A stretch of 64,000 nt of DNA from Streptomyces sp. B93 (GCF_018070565.1 NZ_JAGPXL010000001.1:434001-498000); one strand, 5' to 3'. Numbered from the stretch's first letter, positions 42,972 through 55,201 are shown. Numbers and translations are program-made. The notes: generated by a model from the letters alone, not told the origin.

Positions 42972-43004
42972 TGTCGGCGGCTTGTCGGTGGTTTGTCGGT
43001 GGGG
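42972..43004 (+). promoter_or_regulatory. Three 11-bp tandem repeats: candidate SARP operator
   Basis: TGTCGGCGGCT, TGTCGGTGGTT and TGTCGGTGGGG follow each other without gap. SARP regulators bind direct repeats of about 7 bp with an 11-bp period ending about 8 bp before the -10. Here GACCGT (43010-43015) would be a -10 and ATG 43023 the transcript start. A SARP-type gene is adjacent to the transporter operon. Confidence 0.55.
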
Positions 43005-43022
43005 GTTGGGACCGTTGCCTTC

Positions 43023-44051
43023 ATGACGGGAAATGATCTGAAGGCCAGGGGTGCGGCGGTGGTCGTGCGGGGGCTGGTCAAGCATTTCGGGGAGACCAAG
43101 GCGCTCGACGGGGTGGATCTGGAGGTGCCGGAAGGCACCGTGATGGGGGTGCTCGGGCCGAACGGGGCCGGGAAGACCACGCTCGTGCGGATTCTGAGCA
43201 CGCTGCTACAGCCGGACGCCGGGGAGGCGTACGTCGCCGGGTACGACGTCGTACGGCAGCCGCGCCAGCTGCGCAGGGTGATCGGGCTGACCGGGCAGTA
43301 CGCGTCCGTGGACGAGAAGCTGCCGGGGTGGGAGAACCTCTACCTGATCGGGCGGCTGCTGGACCTGCCGCGCAGGGAGGCCCGGGCGCGCGCCGACGAG
43401 CTGCTGGAGCGGTTCTCGCTGACCGAGGCGGCGAGGCGGCCCGTGCGGACGTACTCGGGCGGGATGCGGCGGCGGCTCGACCTGGCCGCGTCGATGATCG
43501 GGCACCCGGCGGTGCTGTTCCTGGACGAGCCGACGACGGGGCTGGACCCGCGGACCCGCAACGAGGTGTGGGACGAGGTCCGGCGGATGGTCGGGGACGG
43601 GGTGACCGTGCTGCTGACCACGCAGTATATGGAGGAGGCCGAGCAGCTCGCCTCCGAGCTGACGGTCGTCGACCGCGGCAAGGTGATCGCGGGCGGCCGG
43701 ATCGAGGAGCTGAAGGCGAAGGTCGGCGGGCGCACGCTGCGGATCCGGCCGGCCGAACCGGCGCGGCTGCGGCCGCTCGCCGCCGCCCTGGACGAGCTGG
43801 GCATCACCGGGCTCGCGACGACCACCGTGGACGTCGAGAGCGGCACGCTGCTGGTGCCGGTGCTCAGTGACGAGCAGCTGACCGCCGTGATCACGGCGGT
43901 GACCGCGCGCGGGGTGACGCTCGCCTCGGTCAGCACCGAACTGCCCAGCCTGGACGAGGTGTTTTTGTCCCTCACCGGACACCGGGCGAGCGCCCCGGAG
44001 GACACCGTGTCCGCTTCCGCTTCCGAGAACCGTGAGGAGGTCGCCGTATGA
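43023..44051 (+). CDS. DrrA-like ABC exporter ATPase
   Basis: A 342-residue ABC ATPase. Walker A is GPNGAGKTTLV, the Q-loop is LTGQYASVDEKLPG, the signature is YSGGMRRRLDLA and Walker B is VLFLDEPTTGLDP. The C-terminal extension (about 220-340) is the DrrA-type domain. It overlaps the permease gene as ATGA, so the two form a dimeric drug or antibiotic exporter. ATG 43023 lacks a ribosome site and may be leaderless; GTG 42993 is an alternative start that would lie inside the tandem repeats. Confidence 0.88.
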   Translation: MTGNDLKARGAAVVVRGLVKHFGETKALDGVDLEVPEGTVMGVLGPNGAGKTTLVRILSTLLQPDAGEAYVAGYDVVRQPRQLRRVIGLTGQYASVDEKLPGWENLYLIGRLLDLPRREARARADELLERFSLTEAARRPVRTYSGGMRRRLDLAASMIGHPAVLFLDEPTTGLDPRTRNEVWDEVRRMVGDGVTVLLTTQYMEEAEQLASELTVVDRGKVIAGGRIEELKAKVGGRTLRIRPAEPARLRPLAAALDELGITGLATTTVDVESGTLLVPVLSDEQLTAVITAVTARGVTLASVSTELPSLDEVFLSLTGHRASAPEDTVSASASENREEVAV

Positions 44052-44869
44052 GCGCCGCCACCACCCTGCCCGACGGCCTCAGGGCCGACAGCCGGATCTC
44101 GCTGCGCGGGCACCTGCGGCACACCGGCGCGCTGGTCCGCCGGAACCTGCTGTGGATTCGGCAGGACCCGGAGTCGATGGCCGACGCGGTCCTGTTCCCG
44201 GTCGTGTTCACCCTGCTGTTCGTGTACGTCTTCGGCGGGTCGATCGGGCAGTCGCTCGGCGGCGGGCAGGAGGCGTACGTGCAGTACGTCGTGCCCGGGC
44301 TGATGGCCATGATGGGCCTGAGCATGGCCCAGGGCGTCGGCACCGGCTTCAACCAGGACTTCAACACCGGGGTGATGGACCGCTTCCGGTCGCTGCCGAT
44401 CGGGCGCGGCTCGGTGCTGTTCGCGAAGATCGCGGTGGAGCTGCTGCGGATGCTGTTCGCGACGACGGTGCTGCTGGTCGTCGGGGTGCTCGTCGGTTTC
44501 GACATCACCAACTGGGGCGGACTGCTGGCGGCCGTAGGCCTGTCGGCGGTGTTCGGCTCGGCGCTGATGTGGGTGTTCCTCACCCTCGGCGTGGTGATGA
44601 AGAACGCCCAGTCCGTGCAGGCGATGGGTTTCCTGGTGCTGATGCCGCTCCAGTTCGGTTCGTCGATCTTCACGCCGACCGACTCGATGCCGGGCTGGCT
44701 CCAGAACTTTACGGACGTCAATCCGCTCTCCGCGCTCGCGGACAGCGCCCGCGGTCTGATGGTGGGCGGCCCGGTCGCGGGCGACCTGTGGCTGACGCTG
44801 GCCTGGTCGGCGGGGATCACGGCGGTGATGGCGCCGGTCGCGATCCACAAGTTCCGTACGAAGAGCTGA
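44048..44869 (+). CDS. DrrB-like ABC-2 type permease
   Basis: A 273-residue membrane protein with six helices. Landmarks are VRRNLLWIRQDPESMADAVL, then FPVVFTLLFVYVFGG, and the ABC-2 motif FLVLMPLQFGSSIFTPTDSM, then PGWLQNFTDVNPLSALADS, as in daunorubicin-type exporters. Start overlaps the ATPase stop by four bases. The substrate is unknown; no biosynthetic cluster is adjacent. Confidence 0.88.
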   Translation: MSAATTLPDGLRADSRISLRGHLRHTGALVRRNLLWIRQDPESMADAVLFPVVFTLLFVYVFGGSIGQSLGGGQEAYVQYVVPGLMAMMGLSMAQGVGTGFNQDFNTGVMDRFRSLPIGRGSVLFAKIAVELLRMLFATTVLLVVGVLVGFDITNWGGLLAAVGLSAVFGSALMWVFLTLGVVMKNAQSVQAMGFLVLMPLQFGSSIFTPTDSMPGWLQNFTDVNPLSALADSARGLMVGGPVAGDLWLTLAWSAGITAVMAPVAIHKFRTKS

Positions 44870-44880
44870 CCGGCGGGCGG

Positions 44881-48138
<3,258 letters not shown>

Positions 48139-48278
48139 TGTCCCTGCGCCGAGGGACGCGCCGCGTGGGGGTTTACGCGGGCATGAACCTGGCGTGGAAC
48201 CGGCGCCACCCCGGAGCACGTTCTCCTCCCGTGACCGGTACGGTCGACCCCGCCCCGTCCCCGCCCGTCAGGAGCCCC

Positions 48279-49079
48279 ATGACCACCGCCACCGCCCGCC
48301 CGAGCGACCGCCGGATCAGTCCCGTCTTCCTCGGCATCCTGGCCGTCGCCGCGGTCACGGGGTGGGCCACCTGGACCGGGTTCGCCGAGCAGCCCGGGGT
48401 GGCCGTCTTCTTCTTCGTGACGGCGGCCTGGGTCGTCTCGCTGTGCCTGCACGAGTACGCGCACGCGCGCACCGCCCTGCACAGCGGGGACATCTCGATC
48501 GGGGCGAAGGGCTATCTGACGCTGAACCCGCTGAAGTACACGCACGCGCTGCTGAGCATCGTGCTGCCGGTGCTGTTCGTGATCATGGGTGGGATCGGTC
48601 TGCCCGGCGGGGCGGTGTTCATCGAGCGGGGACGCATCCAGGGCCGGTGGAAGCACAGTCTGATCTCGGCGGCGGGGCCGCTGACGAACGTGCTGTTCGC
48701 GGTGGTGTGCACGGCGCCGTTCTGGCTGGACGCCCTGGACGGCGTGCCGCGGGACTTCCGGTTCGCGCTGGCGTTCCTCGCCCTGCTCCAGGTCACGGCG
48801 GCGATCCTGAACTTCCTGCCGGTGCCGGGCCTGGACGGCTACGGCGTCGTCGAGCCCTGGCTGTCGTACAACGTCCGGCGGCAGGTGGAGCCGTTCGCGC
48901 CGTTCGGTCTGCTGTTCGTGTTCGCGCTGCTGTGGCTGCCGGCGTTGAACGGCGCGTTCTTCGACCTGGTCGACGCGGTGCTGCGGGGGCTCGGCATCGA
49001 CGACCTTGATAGTCGCTGCGGCTTCGAGCTGTACCGGTTCTGGCAGGGCACCAACGAGTACTGCTCGGTCAGTCCGTGA
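48279..49079 (+). CDS. Site-2 protease-family membrane metalloprotease
   Basis: A 266-residue intramembrane protease. The zinc site is HEYAH (58-62), followed by the membrane motif NPLKYTHALLSIVLPVLF; the second metal ligand is in NFLPVPGLDGYGV. About six helices. Family members cut membrane-bound anti-sigma factors or act on short membrane peptides; no partner is adjacent. ATG 48279 has CAGGAG 4-5 bp upstream. The last 11 bp overlap the convergent small membrane gene. Confidence 0.85.
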   Translation: MTTATARPSDRRISPVFLGILAVAAVTGWATWTGFAEQPGVAVFFFVTAAWVVSLCLHEYAHARTALHSGDISIGAKGYLTLNPLKYTHALLSIVLPVLFVIMGGIGLPGGAVFIERGRIQGRWKHSLISAAGPLTNVLFAVVCTAPFWLDALDGVPRDFRFALAFLALLQVTAAILNFLPVPGLDGYGVVEPWLSYNVRRQVEPFAPFGLLFVFALLWLPALNGAFFDLVDAVLRGLGIDDLDSRCGFELYRFWQGTNEYCSVSP

Positions 49080-49254
49080 CGGACGCGTTGCGGGTGGTCT
49101 TGCCGCGCTTCATGTAGTACCACCACATGTTCGACGACAGGCCCGCCAGCAGCACCCACACGACCCCCAGCCAGCTGCCCTGCACGAAGGACAGCACGGC
49201 CGCGGCGGTGGCGAGGACGCACACGACGAGGGTGTAGAGGGCGAGACGAGGCAT
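49069..49254 (-). CDS. Small two-helix membrane protein
   Basis: A 61-residue protein, MPRLALYTLVVCVLATAAAV then LSFVQGSWLGVVWVLLAGLS and a basic tail (YYMKRGKTTRN). AGGAG lies 8 bp before ATG 49254, and third positions are nearly all G/C, which supports a real gene. Function unknown. Confidence 0.7.
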   Translation of the reverse strand: MPRLALYTLVVCVLATAAAVLSFVQGSWLGVVWVLLAGLSSNMWWYYMKRGKTTRNASVTD

Positions 49255-49270
49255 GGCGGGGGCTCCTGTC

Positions 49271-49325
49271 GGGGACACTGCTGGACTGCTGCTCAGTTGT
49301 CTGGCTGCCGTCCAACAGTGTCCCC
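49271..49325. terminator. 16-bp stem with 23-nt loop downstream of the F420 gene
   Basis: GGGGACACTGCTGGAC and GTCCAACAGTGTCCCC pair with one mismatch. It begins 7 bp after the F420-oxidoreductase stop and 17 bp before the small membrane gene, so it probably ends the former transcript. Confidence 0.55.
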
Positions 49326-49331
49326 CATGGG

Positions 49332-50036
49332 TCATACGTCCGTGACGCGGAGCCCCGCGTGCGCCTTGTAGCGGCGGTTCACGGAGATCAGGTTGGCGAC
49401 CAGCGACTCCACCTGGTGGGCGTTGCGCAGCCGTCCGGCGAAGATGCCCCGCATGCCGGGGATGCGTCCGGCGAGCGCCTGCACCAGCTCCACGTCGGCC
49501 CGCTCCTCCCCCAGCACCATCACGTCGGTGTCGATCTCGTCGATCTCCGGGTCCTGGAGCAGCACCGCCGACAGGTGGTGGAAGGCGGCGGCGACCCGGG
49601 AGTCCGGCAGCAGCGCGGCGGCCTGTTCGGCGGCGCTGCCCTCCTCCGGCTTCAGCGCGTAGGCGCCCTTCTTGTCGAAGCCGAGCGGGTTGACGCAGTC
49701 GACGACCAGCTTGCCCGCCAGTTCCCCGCGCAGTGACTCCAGCGTCTTGCCGTGGCCCTCCCACGGCACGGCGACGATCACCAGGTCGCTGCGGCGCGCG
49801 CACTCGGCGTTGTCGGCGCCCTCGACGCCGTACCCGAGTTCGTCGGCGGCGGCCCGCGCACGCTCCGCGGCCCGCGAACCGATGATCACCTTCTGTCCGG
49901 CCTTGGCGAGCCGGTAGGCCAGGCCCTTGCCCTGCGGCCCGGTCCCCCCGAGCACACCGACGACCAGACCGGAGACGTCGGGCAGGTCCCAGGGGTCCTT
50001 CGCGGGCTTCTGTGCAGCACTGTCGGTAGAGGTCAT
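49332..50036 (-). CDS. npdG: F420H2:NADP+ oxidoreductase (NADPH-dependent F420 reductase)
   Basis: A 234-residue Rossmann enzyme that moves hydride between coenzyme F420 and NADP. The dinucleotide loop is VVGVLGGTGPQGKGLAYRLA, with GSRAAERARAAADELG after strand 2 (NADP preference). Later motifs are VIVAVPWEGHGKTLESL and VVDCVNPLGFDKKG, and the C-terminal SVNRRYKAHAGLRVTD. It supplies reduced F420 to flavin/F420 reductases. ATG 50036. Confidence 0.92.
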   Translation of the reverse strand: MTSTDSAAQKPAKDPWDLPDVSGLVVGVLGGTGPQGKGLAYRLAKAGQKVIIGSRAAERARAAADELGYGVEGADNAECARRSDLVIVAVPWEGHGKTLESLRGELAGKLVVDCVNPLGFDKKGAYALKPEEGSAAEQAAALLPDSRVAAAFHHLSAVLLQDPEIDEIDTDVMVLGEERADVELVQALAGRIPGMRGIFAGRLRNAHQVESLVANLISVNRRYKAHAGLRVTDV

Positions 50037-50070
50037 GGGGCCGACTCTACGTCCGCCGCGTGCCCCGGGA

Positions 50071-51153
50071 TCAGGTGAACCGCGTCACGGGGAGGCGCCG
50101 GAAGACGATCCGCTCGTACGCCCCGAAGTCCCCCGTCTCGTACAGCAGACCGACCGTGTCGTCGTCGGCCCGGACCAGGTCGGAGTAGGCGGCGGGCAGC
50201 CCGTCGACCGGGTGCGCGGAGCGCCAGGTGGTGCCGCCGTCCATGGAGGCGCGGACGGTCATCAGCGCCCGGAAGGCGGGGTCGGCGGGACCGGAGTACA
50301 GCAGCACGTCGGGGTCGCCGAGGTGCAGGACGCTGCCCTGGCAGACCGGTCCGGTGAGTCCGGCCTGCGGCCGGAACGGCCTGACCAGGGTGCGCCCGCC
50401 GTCCGCCGAGTGGGCGTCGGCGCGGTTGCCGGGCGAGCGGGAGTCGCTGCGGGTGTTGAAGTAGACCCGTCCGTCGGGGAGTTCGGCGGCGGTGGTCTCG
50501 TTGCAGTTGACGTACCCGTCGGTGTTCTGGTCCAGGTAGCCGAGGTACCAGCTCTCGCCGCCGTCGTCGCTGAGCAGGCAGTGTCCGCTGTTGTAGCGGG
50601 GCTCGGCGCCGGTGTCGGTGCCTTCCGGGGGCAGGGTGTGGTTGCCGGGGACGACGACGCGGCCGGTGCGCAGCTGGATGCCGTGGCCGGGGGTGGTGGC
50701 GTACCACCGCCAGTCGGGCCGTTTGACCTGTTCGGTGATCTCCCGGGGGCCGGACCAGGTCAGTCCCTCGTCGTCGCTGTGCGACACCCACACCCGGCGT
50801 CCGTCGGCCTGTGACACCTTGCCGTGCACGATGAGTTCCTCGGACGCGGCGGCGGCGGACCGTACGTGGACCAGCAGCACCCGCCCGTCGTCCAGCGCGA
50901 CGGGCGCGGGGTTCCCGGCCAGGTCGGCGCCGTTGGAGGCGACGACCCGCAACGGCCCCCAGGTACGGCCCCCGTCCGCGGACCGTTTCATCACCACGTC
51001 GATGCGTCCCCAGTCCCGCGCCGACTCCGCCCGCCCCTCGCAGAAGGCGAGCAGCACCCCGGAGGCGGTGGCGACCACGGCCGGGATGCGGTAGCTGGCG
51101 TATCCCTCGCTCCCGGCGCTGAACGGGACGGTGGCGGCGGTGGTTTGCGGCAT
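50071..51153 (-). CDS. Exo-alpha-sialidase (GH33-like) without signal peptide
   Basis: A 360-residue six-bladed propeller enzyme. The FRIP-equivalent YASYRIPAVV carries the first catalytic Arg. Asp-boxes are SADGGRTWG, SDDEGLTWS, SDDGGESWY and SMDGGTTWR. Acid and base residues are expected in GRAESARDWGRID and in the CNETTAAELPDG region. No signal peptide or membrane helix is visible at MPQTTAATVPFSAGSEG, unusual for a sialidase and suggesting a cytoplasmic role or non-classical export. Confidence 0.85.
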   Translation of the reverse strand: MPQTTAATVPFSAGSEGYASYRIPAVVATASGVLLAFCEGRAESARDWGRIDVVMKRSADGGRTWGPLRVVASNGADLAGNPAPVALDDGRVLLVHVRSAAAASEELIVHGKVSQADGRRVWVSHSDDEGLTWSGPREITEQVKRPDWRWYATTPGHGIQLRTGRVVVPGNHTLPPEGTDTGAEPRYNSGHCLLSDDGGESWYLGYLDQNTDGYVNCNETTAAELPDGRVYFNTRSDSRSPGNRADAHSADGGRTLVRPFRPQAGLTGPVCQGSVLHLGDPDVLLYSGPADPAFRALMTVRASMDGGTTWRSAHPVDGLPAAYSDLVRADDDTVGLLYETGDFGAYERIVFRRLPVTRFT

Positions 51154-51269
51154 GCGCGGCTCCTCGGGGCGACGACGGCGGTACGGCGGTCCCGGACGAC
51201 TGCCCGTCCTGGGCGAATTCGGGGTGAACCCGGGGTCAAGTGTGTCCCGTTACGGCAGGATGTGGCCGC

Positions 51270-51872
51270 ATGGACGCCGTACGAGTCGCACTGCTGCGGG
51301 ATGTGCTCGCCGGAACCGAGTGGCTGGGGGCCACCCGGAGATTCGCGGGGGCGCTGCGCGGGTCGGTGGTGTCGCACGGCGGCGGGCTCCTCCTGGTGGG
51401 CACCCCGCACTACGAGCCCTGGCACCTGGCCGCGCACCTGGTGGACGAGGCGGCCTGGTCCGGCACGCCGGAGCTGGCCCCCACCCTGGTACGGCACGCC
51501 GCGCGCCCCACGGACCCCGCGCACCTGGCGGTGGGTCTGGGCCGTATCGAGGCGGCGCGGCGGGGCGAGACCCTGCTGGTGGTGGCGGACCGGGAGCCCG
51601 GCGACGCCCTGCTGGAGCGGGTCCACGACGCCCGACGGTCCGGCGCGACGGTCCTCGCCCTCGGCGCGGCGGACCGGGACCTGTCGGCGATGGCCCATGA
51701 GGCGCTGCCCGTCCACGAGGGCGCGGAGCTGGACCTGGACACCGTGCAGCACCTGGTCAGCGCGGCGGCGGGCGAGAATCCGCAGCCCCACCCGGCGGCA
51801 CCCCGCCGGCTGCGCGACCGGCTCGCCCGTCTCGCGGACCAGCTCACGGCCCCGCCACCGCCGCGCTGGTGA
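51270..51872 (+). CDS. Conserved hypothetical protein
   Basis: A 200-residue soluble protein with alternating strand-helix pattern: VVSHGGGLLLVGTPHYEPWH, GETLLVVADREPGDALLERV, SGATVLALGAADRDLSAM. It looks like a nucleotide- or sugar-phosphate-binding (SIS/CheY-like) fold, but no catalytic motif is evident. ATG 51270 has CAGGA 9 bp upstream. Function not recognised. Confidence 0.7.
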   Translation: MDAVRVALLRDVLAGTEWLGATRRFAGALRGSVVSHGGGLLLVGTPHYEPWHLAAHLVDEAAWSGTPELAPTLVRHAARPTDPAHLAVGLGRIEAARRGETLLVVADREPGDALLERVHDARRSGATVLALGAADRDLSAMAHEALPVHEGAELDLDTVQHLVSAAAGENPQPHPAAPRRLRDRLARLADQLTAPPPPRW

Positions 51873-51969
51873 GACGGGGGCGGGCGCGGGGCCGGTGAGG
51901 CGGTGGTGACACGCGCCACCGCCAAAATCCGTTGCCCCGGGCAAGCCTTCCGGCCGACCATTACTCTTC

Positions 51970-53283
51970 GTGACCGACGCCCCTCCCCCGGCCCCCTCCG
52001 GCCTGCGCGCCCTCCTGCCCGACCTGGCCCCCTGGCGGGCCTCCCGTGACTTCCGGCGGCTGTGGGTGTCGGGACTCATCACCAACTTCGGCAGCTTCCT
52101 GACGTTCGTGGCGCTGCCGGTGCAGATCAAGGAGGAGACTGGGTCGGCGGCGGCGGTGGGCGCGATCGGCGCCGTGGAACTCGTCCCGCTGGTGGTCTTC
52201 GGTCTCTACGGCGGCGCGCTCGCGGACGCCACGGACAAGCGCCGCCTGATCCTGTGGACGGAGGCCGGGCTCGGCCTGCTCGCTGCGGTGCTGCTGTGCA
52301 ACGCGCTGCTGCCGGACCCCGCCGTCTGGCCGCTGTACGTGGTCGCCGCGCTCAGCTCCGCGCTGGTGTCGGTCCAGCGGCCCGCCCTGGACTCGCTGAT
52401 GCCCCGGATCGTGCGCCACGAGCACCTCCCGGCCGCCGCCGCGCTCAACGCGCTGCGCTGGCAGGTCGGCGGCATCGCGGGCCCGGCGCTGGCGGGCGTG
52501 GTGGTCGCGTTCGCGGGCCTCGGCTGGGCCTACGCGGTGGACCTGGCGACGTTCGCCGTCTCCGTCGTGCTGGTGCTGGGCCTCGCGTCCGCCCCCGCCT
52601 CGCACGAGGCCGCCAAGCCGTCCCTGCGCGCCATCACCGAGGGCGCCGCCTACGCCTGGCGCCGCAAGGAACTCCTCGGCACCTACACCATCGACCTGGC
52701 CGCGATGTTCCTGGCGATGCCGCTGGCCGTACTGCCGTTCCTCGCCGACGAGTTGGACGCCGAGTGGTCGCTGGGGCTGATGTACGCGGCGATCCCGGCG
52801 GGCGCCCTGCTGGTCAGCGTGACCAGCGGCTGGACCTCCCGCGTCCACCGGCACGGCCGGATGGTGGTGCTGGCGGCGGCCCTGTGGGGGCTGGCGATAG
52901 CCGCCGCCGGGATCGCGCCCAACGTCTGGCTGGTGCTGCTCTGCCTCGCCCTGGCGGGCGGCTGCGACATGGTCAGCGGTGTCTTCCGCAGCGCGATGTG
53001 GAACCAGACGATCCCCGACGAGCTGCGGGGCCGTCTCGCCGGGATCGAGCTGCTGTCGTACTCGGTGGGCCCGCAGCTGGGCCAGGTCCGCGCGGGTTCC
53101 ATGGCGGCCTGGGCCGGGGTGCGCGCCTCCGTCTGGTCGGGCGGCGTGCTGTGCGCGGCGGCGGTCGGCCTGCTGGCCCTGTGCCTCCCCAAACTGATGA
53201 CCTATGACGTACGCACCAACGAGCACGCGATCCGGCTGCGCGACCGGCGCGCGGCCGAGGCCACCCCGTCCCAGGCCGCCTGA
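51970..53283 (+). CDS. MFS transporter, EntS/MFS_3-like
   Basis: A 437-residue, 12-helix transporter. Its start, WRASRDFRRLWVSGLITNFG then SFLTFVALPVQIK, and the loop YGGALADATDKRRLILWTEA fit the enterobactin-exporter-like branch. GTG 51970 has no clear ribosome site. Its stop codon directly abuts the stop of the small downstream gene on the other strand. Substrate unknown. Confidence 0.85.
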   Translation: MTDAPPPAPSGLRALLPDLAPWRASRDFRRLWVSGLITNFGSFLTFVALPVQIKEETGSAAAVGAIGAVELVPLVVFGLYGGALADATDKRRLILWTEAGLGLLAAVLLCNALLPDPAVWPLYVVAALSSALVSVQRPALDSLMPRIVRHEHLPAAAALNALRWQVGGIAGPALAGVVVAFAGLGWAYAVDLATFAVSVVLVLGLASAPASHEAAKPSLRAITEGAAYAWRRKELLGTYTIDLAAMFLAMPLAVLPFLADELDAEWSLGLMYAAIPAGALLVSVTSGWTSRVHRHGRMVVLAAALWGLAIAAAGIAPNVWLVLLCLALAGGCDMVSGVFRSAMWNQTIPDELRGRLAGIELLSYSVGPQLGQVRAGSMAAWAGVRASVWSGGVLCAAAVGLLALCLPKLMTYDVRTNEHAIRLRDRRAAEATPSQAA

Positions 53284-53508
53284 TCAGTCGTCGCCGGGGG
53301 CCGGGGCGTCGTGCCAGCGCGGGTCGTTCTCCCACTCCAGGTTGCGTTCCCGCGCGGTCTGCATCGCGTGCTCGGCCTCCTTGCGGCTCGGGTACGGCCC
53401 GAACCGGTCCTTGGCCGGGCACTCCGGCCCTTCCTCGACCTTCTGGTGCTCCAGGCAGTAGTACCACTCGCCCGGCTTGCCGACCGTGCGCTTCTTGAAC
53501 AAGGCCAT
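53284..53508 (-). CDS. Small conserved Streptomyces protein
   Basis: A 74-residue protein: [20 protein letters not shown], then [20 protein letters not shown], a Glu/Arg-rich helix ([20 protein letters not shown]) and an acidic tail. YYCLEH plus EC give two Cys and a His that might bind metal. GAGGAG lies 6 bp before ATG 53508. Function unknown. Confidence 0.7.
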   Translation of the reverse strand: MALFKKRTVGKPGEWYYCLEHQKVEEGPECPAKDRFGPYPSRKEAEHAMQTARERNLEWENDPRWHDAPAPGDD

Positions 53509-53566
53509 GACCTGCTCCTCTCGCCACCGACATGTTCCCCCACGGCCGCTGGTTAGACTCGCTGGC

Positions 53567-54424
53567 ATGTCTGGCCAGTCGCTGCTCGTACCAGGGGAAC
53601 TGTCCCCCACCCGTTCCGTGCCCGGAAACATCCGCCGACCCGAGTACGTGGGCAAGCCCGCCCCCACCCCGTACACGGGCCCGGAGGTGCAGACCCCGGA
53701 GACCGTGGAGGCCATGCGGCACGCGGGCCGGATCGCCGCGCGGGCGATGGCGGAGGCGGCCAAGCTGATCGCCCCCGGCGTCACCACCGACGAACTGGAC
53801 GAGGTGGCGCACGAGTACATGTGCGACCACGGCGCCTACCCGTCGACCCTCGGCTACCGCGGCTTCCCCAAGTCGCTGTGCACCAGCGTCAACGAGGTGA
53901 TCTGCCACGGCATCCCGGACTCCACGGTGCTGCGCGACGGCGACATCGTCAACCTCGACGTGACGGCGTACATCGGCGGGGTGCACGGCGACAACAACGC
54001 CACCTACCTCGTCGGCGAGGTCGACGAGGAGAGCCGCCTCCTGGTCGAGCGGACCCGGGAGTCCCTCAACCGCGCGATCAAGGCGGTCAAGCCGGGCCGC
54101 CAGGTCAATGTGATCGGCCGTGTGATCGAGTCGTACGCCAAGCGCTTCGGCTACGGCGTGGTCCGTGACTTCACCGGCCACGGCATCAACTCGTCGTTCC
54201 ACTCGGGCCTGATCATCCCGCACTACGACAGCCCGCACGCGACCACGGTGATGCAGCCCGGCATGACGTTCACGATCGAGCCGATGCTGACCCTGGGCAC
54301 CCATGAGTACGACATGTGGGACGACGGCTGGACGGTGGTGACCAAGGACCGTCGGCGGACGGCCCAGTTCGAGCACACCCTGGTGGTCACGGACACGGGT
54401 GCGGAGATCCTCACGCTGCCCTGA
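53567..54424 (+). CDS. map: Methionine aminopeptidase, type I
   Basis: A 285-residue enzyme that removes initiator Met. Five metal ligands are visible: Asp in [20 protein letters not shown] (two), His in [15 protein letters not shown], Glu in [10 protein letters not shown] and Glu in QFEHTLVV. The N-terminal extension [20 protein letters not shown] carries an SH3-binding-like Pro pattern typical of actinobacterial type Ic enzymes. ATG 53567. A classical terminator follows. Confidence 0.94.
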   Translation: MSGQSLLVPGELSPTRSVPGNIRRPEYVGKPAPTPYTGPEVQTPETVEAMRHAGRIAARAMAEAAKLIAPGVTTDELDEVAHEYMCDHGAYPSTLGYRGFPKSLCTSVNEVICHGIPDSTVLRDGDIVNLDVTAYIGGVHGDNNATYLVGEVDEESRLLVERTRESLNRAIKAVKPGRQVNVIGRVIESYAKRFGYGVVRDFTGHGINSSFHSGLIIPHYDSPHATTVMQPGMTFTIEPMLTLGTHEYDMWDDGWTVVTKDRRRTAQFEHTLVVTDTGAEILTLP

Positions 54425-54441
54425 CCCAGAATCCCGGAACC

Positions 54442-54474
54442 GACCCGTTCCCCGGCCGGAACGGGTCTTTTCTT
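54442..54474 (+). terminator. Rho-independent terminator of map
   Basis: GACCCGTTCC pairs with GGAACGGGTC around CCGGCC and is followed by TTTTCTT, the clearest intrinsic terminator in the window. Confidence 0.85.
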
Positions 54475-54513
54475 GTAGCCTTTTACCGACAGCCTGTCGG
54501 CAAACCTATTGAC

Positions 54514-54532
54514 TTAGGTAAGCCTAACCTCA
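54514..54532. promoter_or_regulatory. DmdR/IdeR iron box before haem oxygenase
   Basis: TTAGGTAAGCCTAACCTCA matches the 19-bp iron-box consensus (TTAGGTTAGGCTAACCTAA) at most positions. It fills the spacer between a -35-like TTGACT (54509-54514) and a -10-like GAGGAT (54533-54538), so the Fe-loaded repressor would block transcription. Confidence 0.8.
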
Positions 54533-54544
54533 GAGGATAGGCGT

Positions 54545-55192
54545 ATGGACTCCTTCTCGACGCTGATCCGCACCGCGTCCCACGAAGCCCATGTCGAGGC
54601 GGAGACCTCGACGTTCATGAGCGACCTGCTCGGCGGCAGGCTGGGCGTGGCGGCGTACGCGCGCTACACCGAGCAGCTCTGGTTCGTCTACGAGGCACTG
54701 GAGACCCCCGCGGACCGGCTGGCCGCGGACCCGGTGGCGGGCCCCTTCATCAACCCCGCGCTGCTCCGGCTGCCCGCCCTCGCCCAGGACCTGGAACACC
54801 TGCGCGGCCCGGGCTGGCGCGCCACCCTCTCCGCCCTCCCCGCCACCGAGGCGTACGCGGCCCGGGTGCGCGAGTGCGCCGACCGGTGGCCCGCCGGATA
54901 CCTGGCCCACCACTACACCCGCTACCTCGGCGACCTCTCCGGCGGCCAGATCATCCGCGACAAGGCGGAGAAGACCTGGGGCTTCGACAGGAAGGGCAAG
55001 GGCGTCCGCTTCTACGTCTTCGACGGGATCGGCAACCCGGCCGCCTTCAAGCGCGACTACCGCCACCTCCTGGACACCGTCGACGCCGACGACCTGGAGA
55101 AGCAGCGCATCGTCAGTGAGTGCAAGAGGGCCTTCGCGCTCAACACCGCGGTCTTCCGCTCCCTCGGCGAGGAGTTCCCCCTGTCGGCGTAA
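54545..55192 (+). CDS. hmuO: Haem oxygenase (biliverdin-producing)
   Basis: A 215-residue all-helical enzyme that opens haem to biliverdin, CO and Fe2+. The proximal His lies in SHEAHVEAE (His16 by alignment with AHxxAE; His13 nearby). The distal helix glycines are in RYLGDLSGGQ. The gene is monocistronic, ends in a terminator and starts 12 bp after an iron box. It releases iron from haem imported by the HtaA/HmuTUV locus 4 kb away. Confidence 0.93.
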   Translation: MDSFSTLIRTASHEAHVEAETSTFMSDLLGGRLGVAAYARYTEQLWFVYEALETPADRLAADPVAGPFINPALLRLPALAQDLEHLRGPGWRATLSALPATEAYAARVRECADRWPAGYLAHHYTRYLGDLSGGQIIRDKAEKTWGFDRKGKGVRFYVFDGIGNPAAFKRDYRHLLDTVDADDLEKQRIVSECKRAFALNTAVFRSLGEEFPLSA

Positions 55193-55201
55193 CAAAGCGA
55201 A

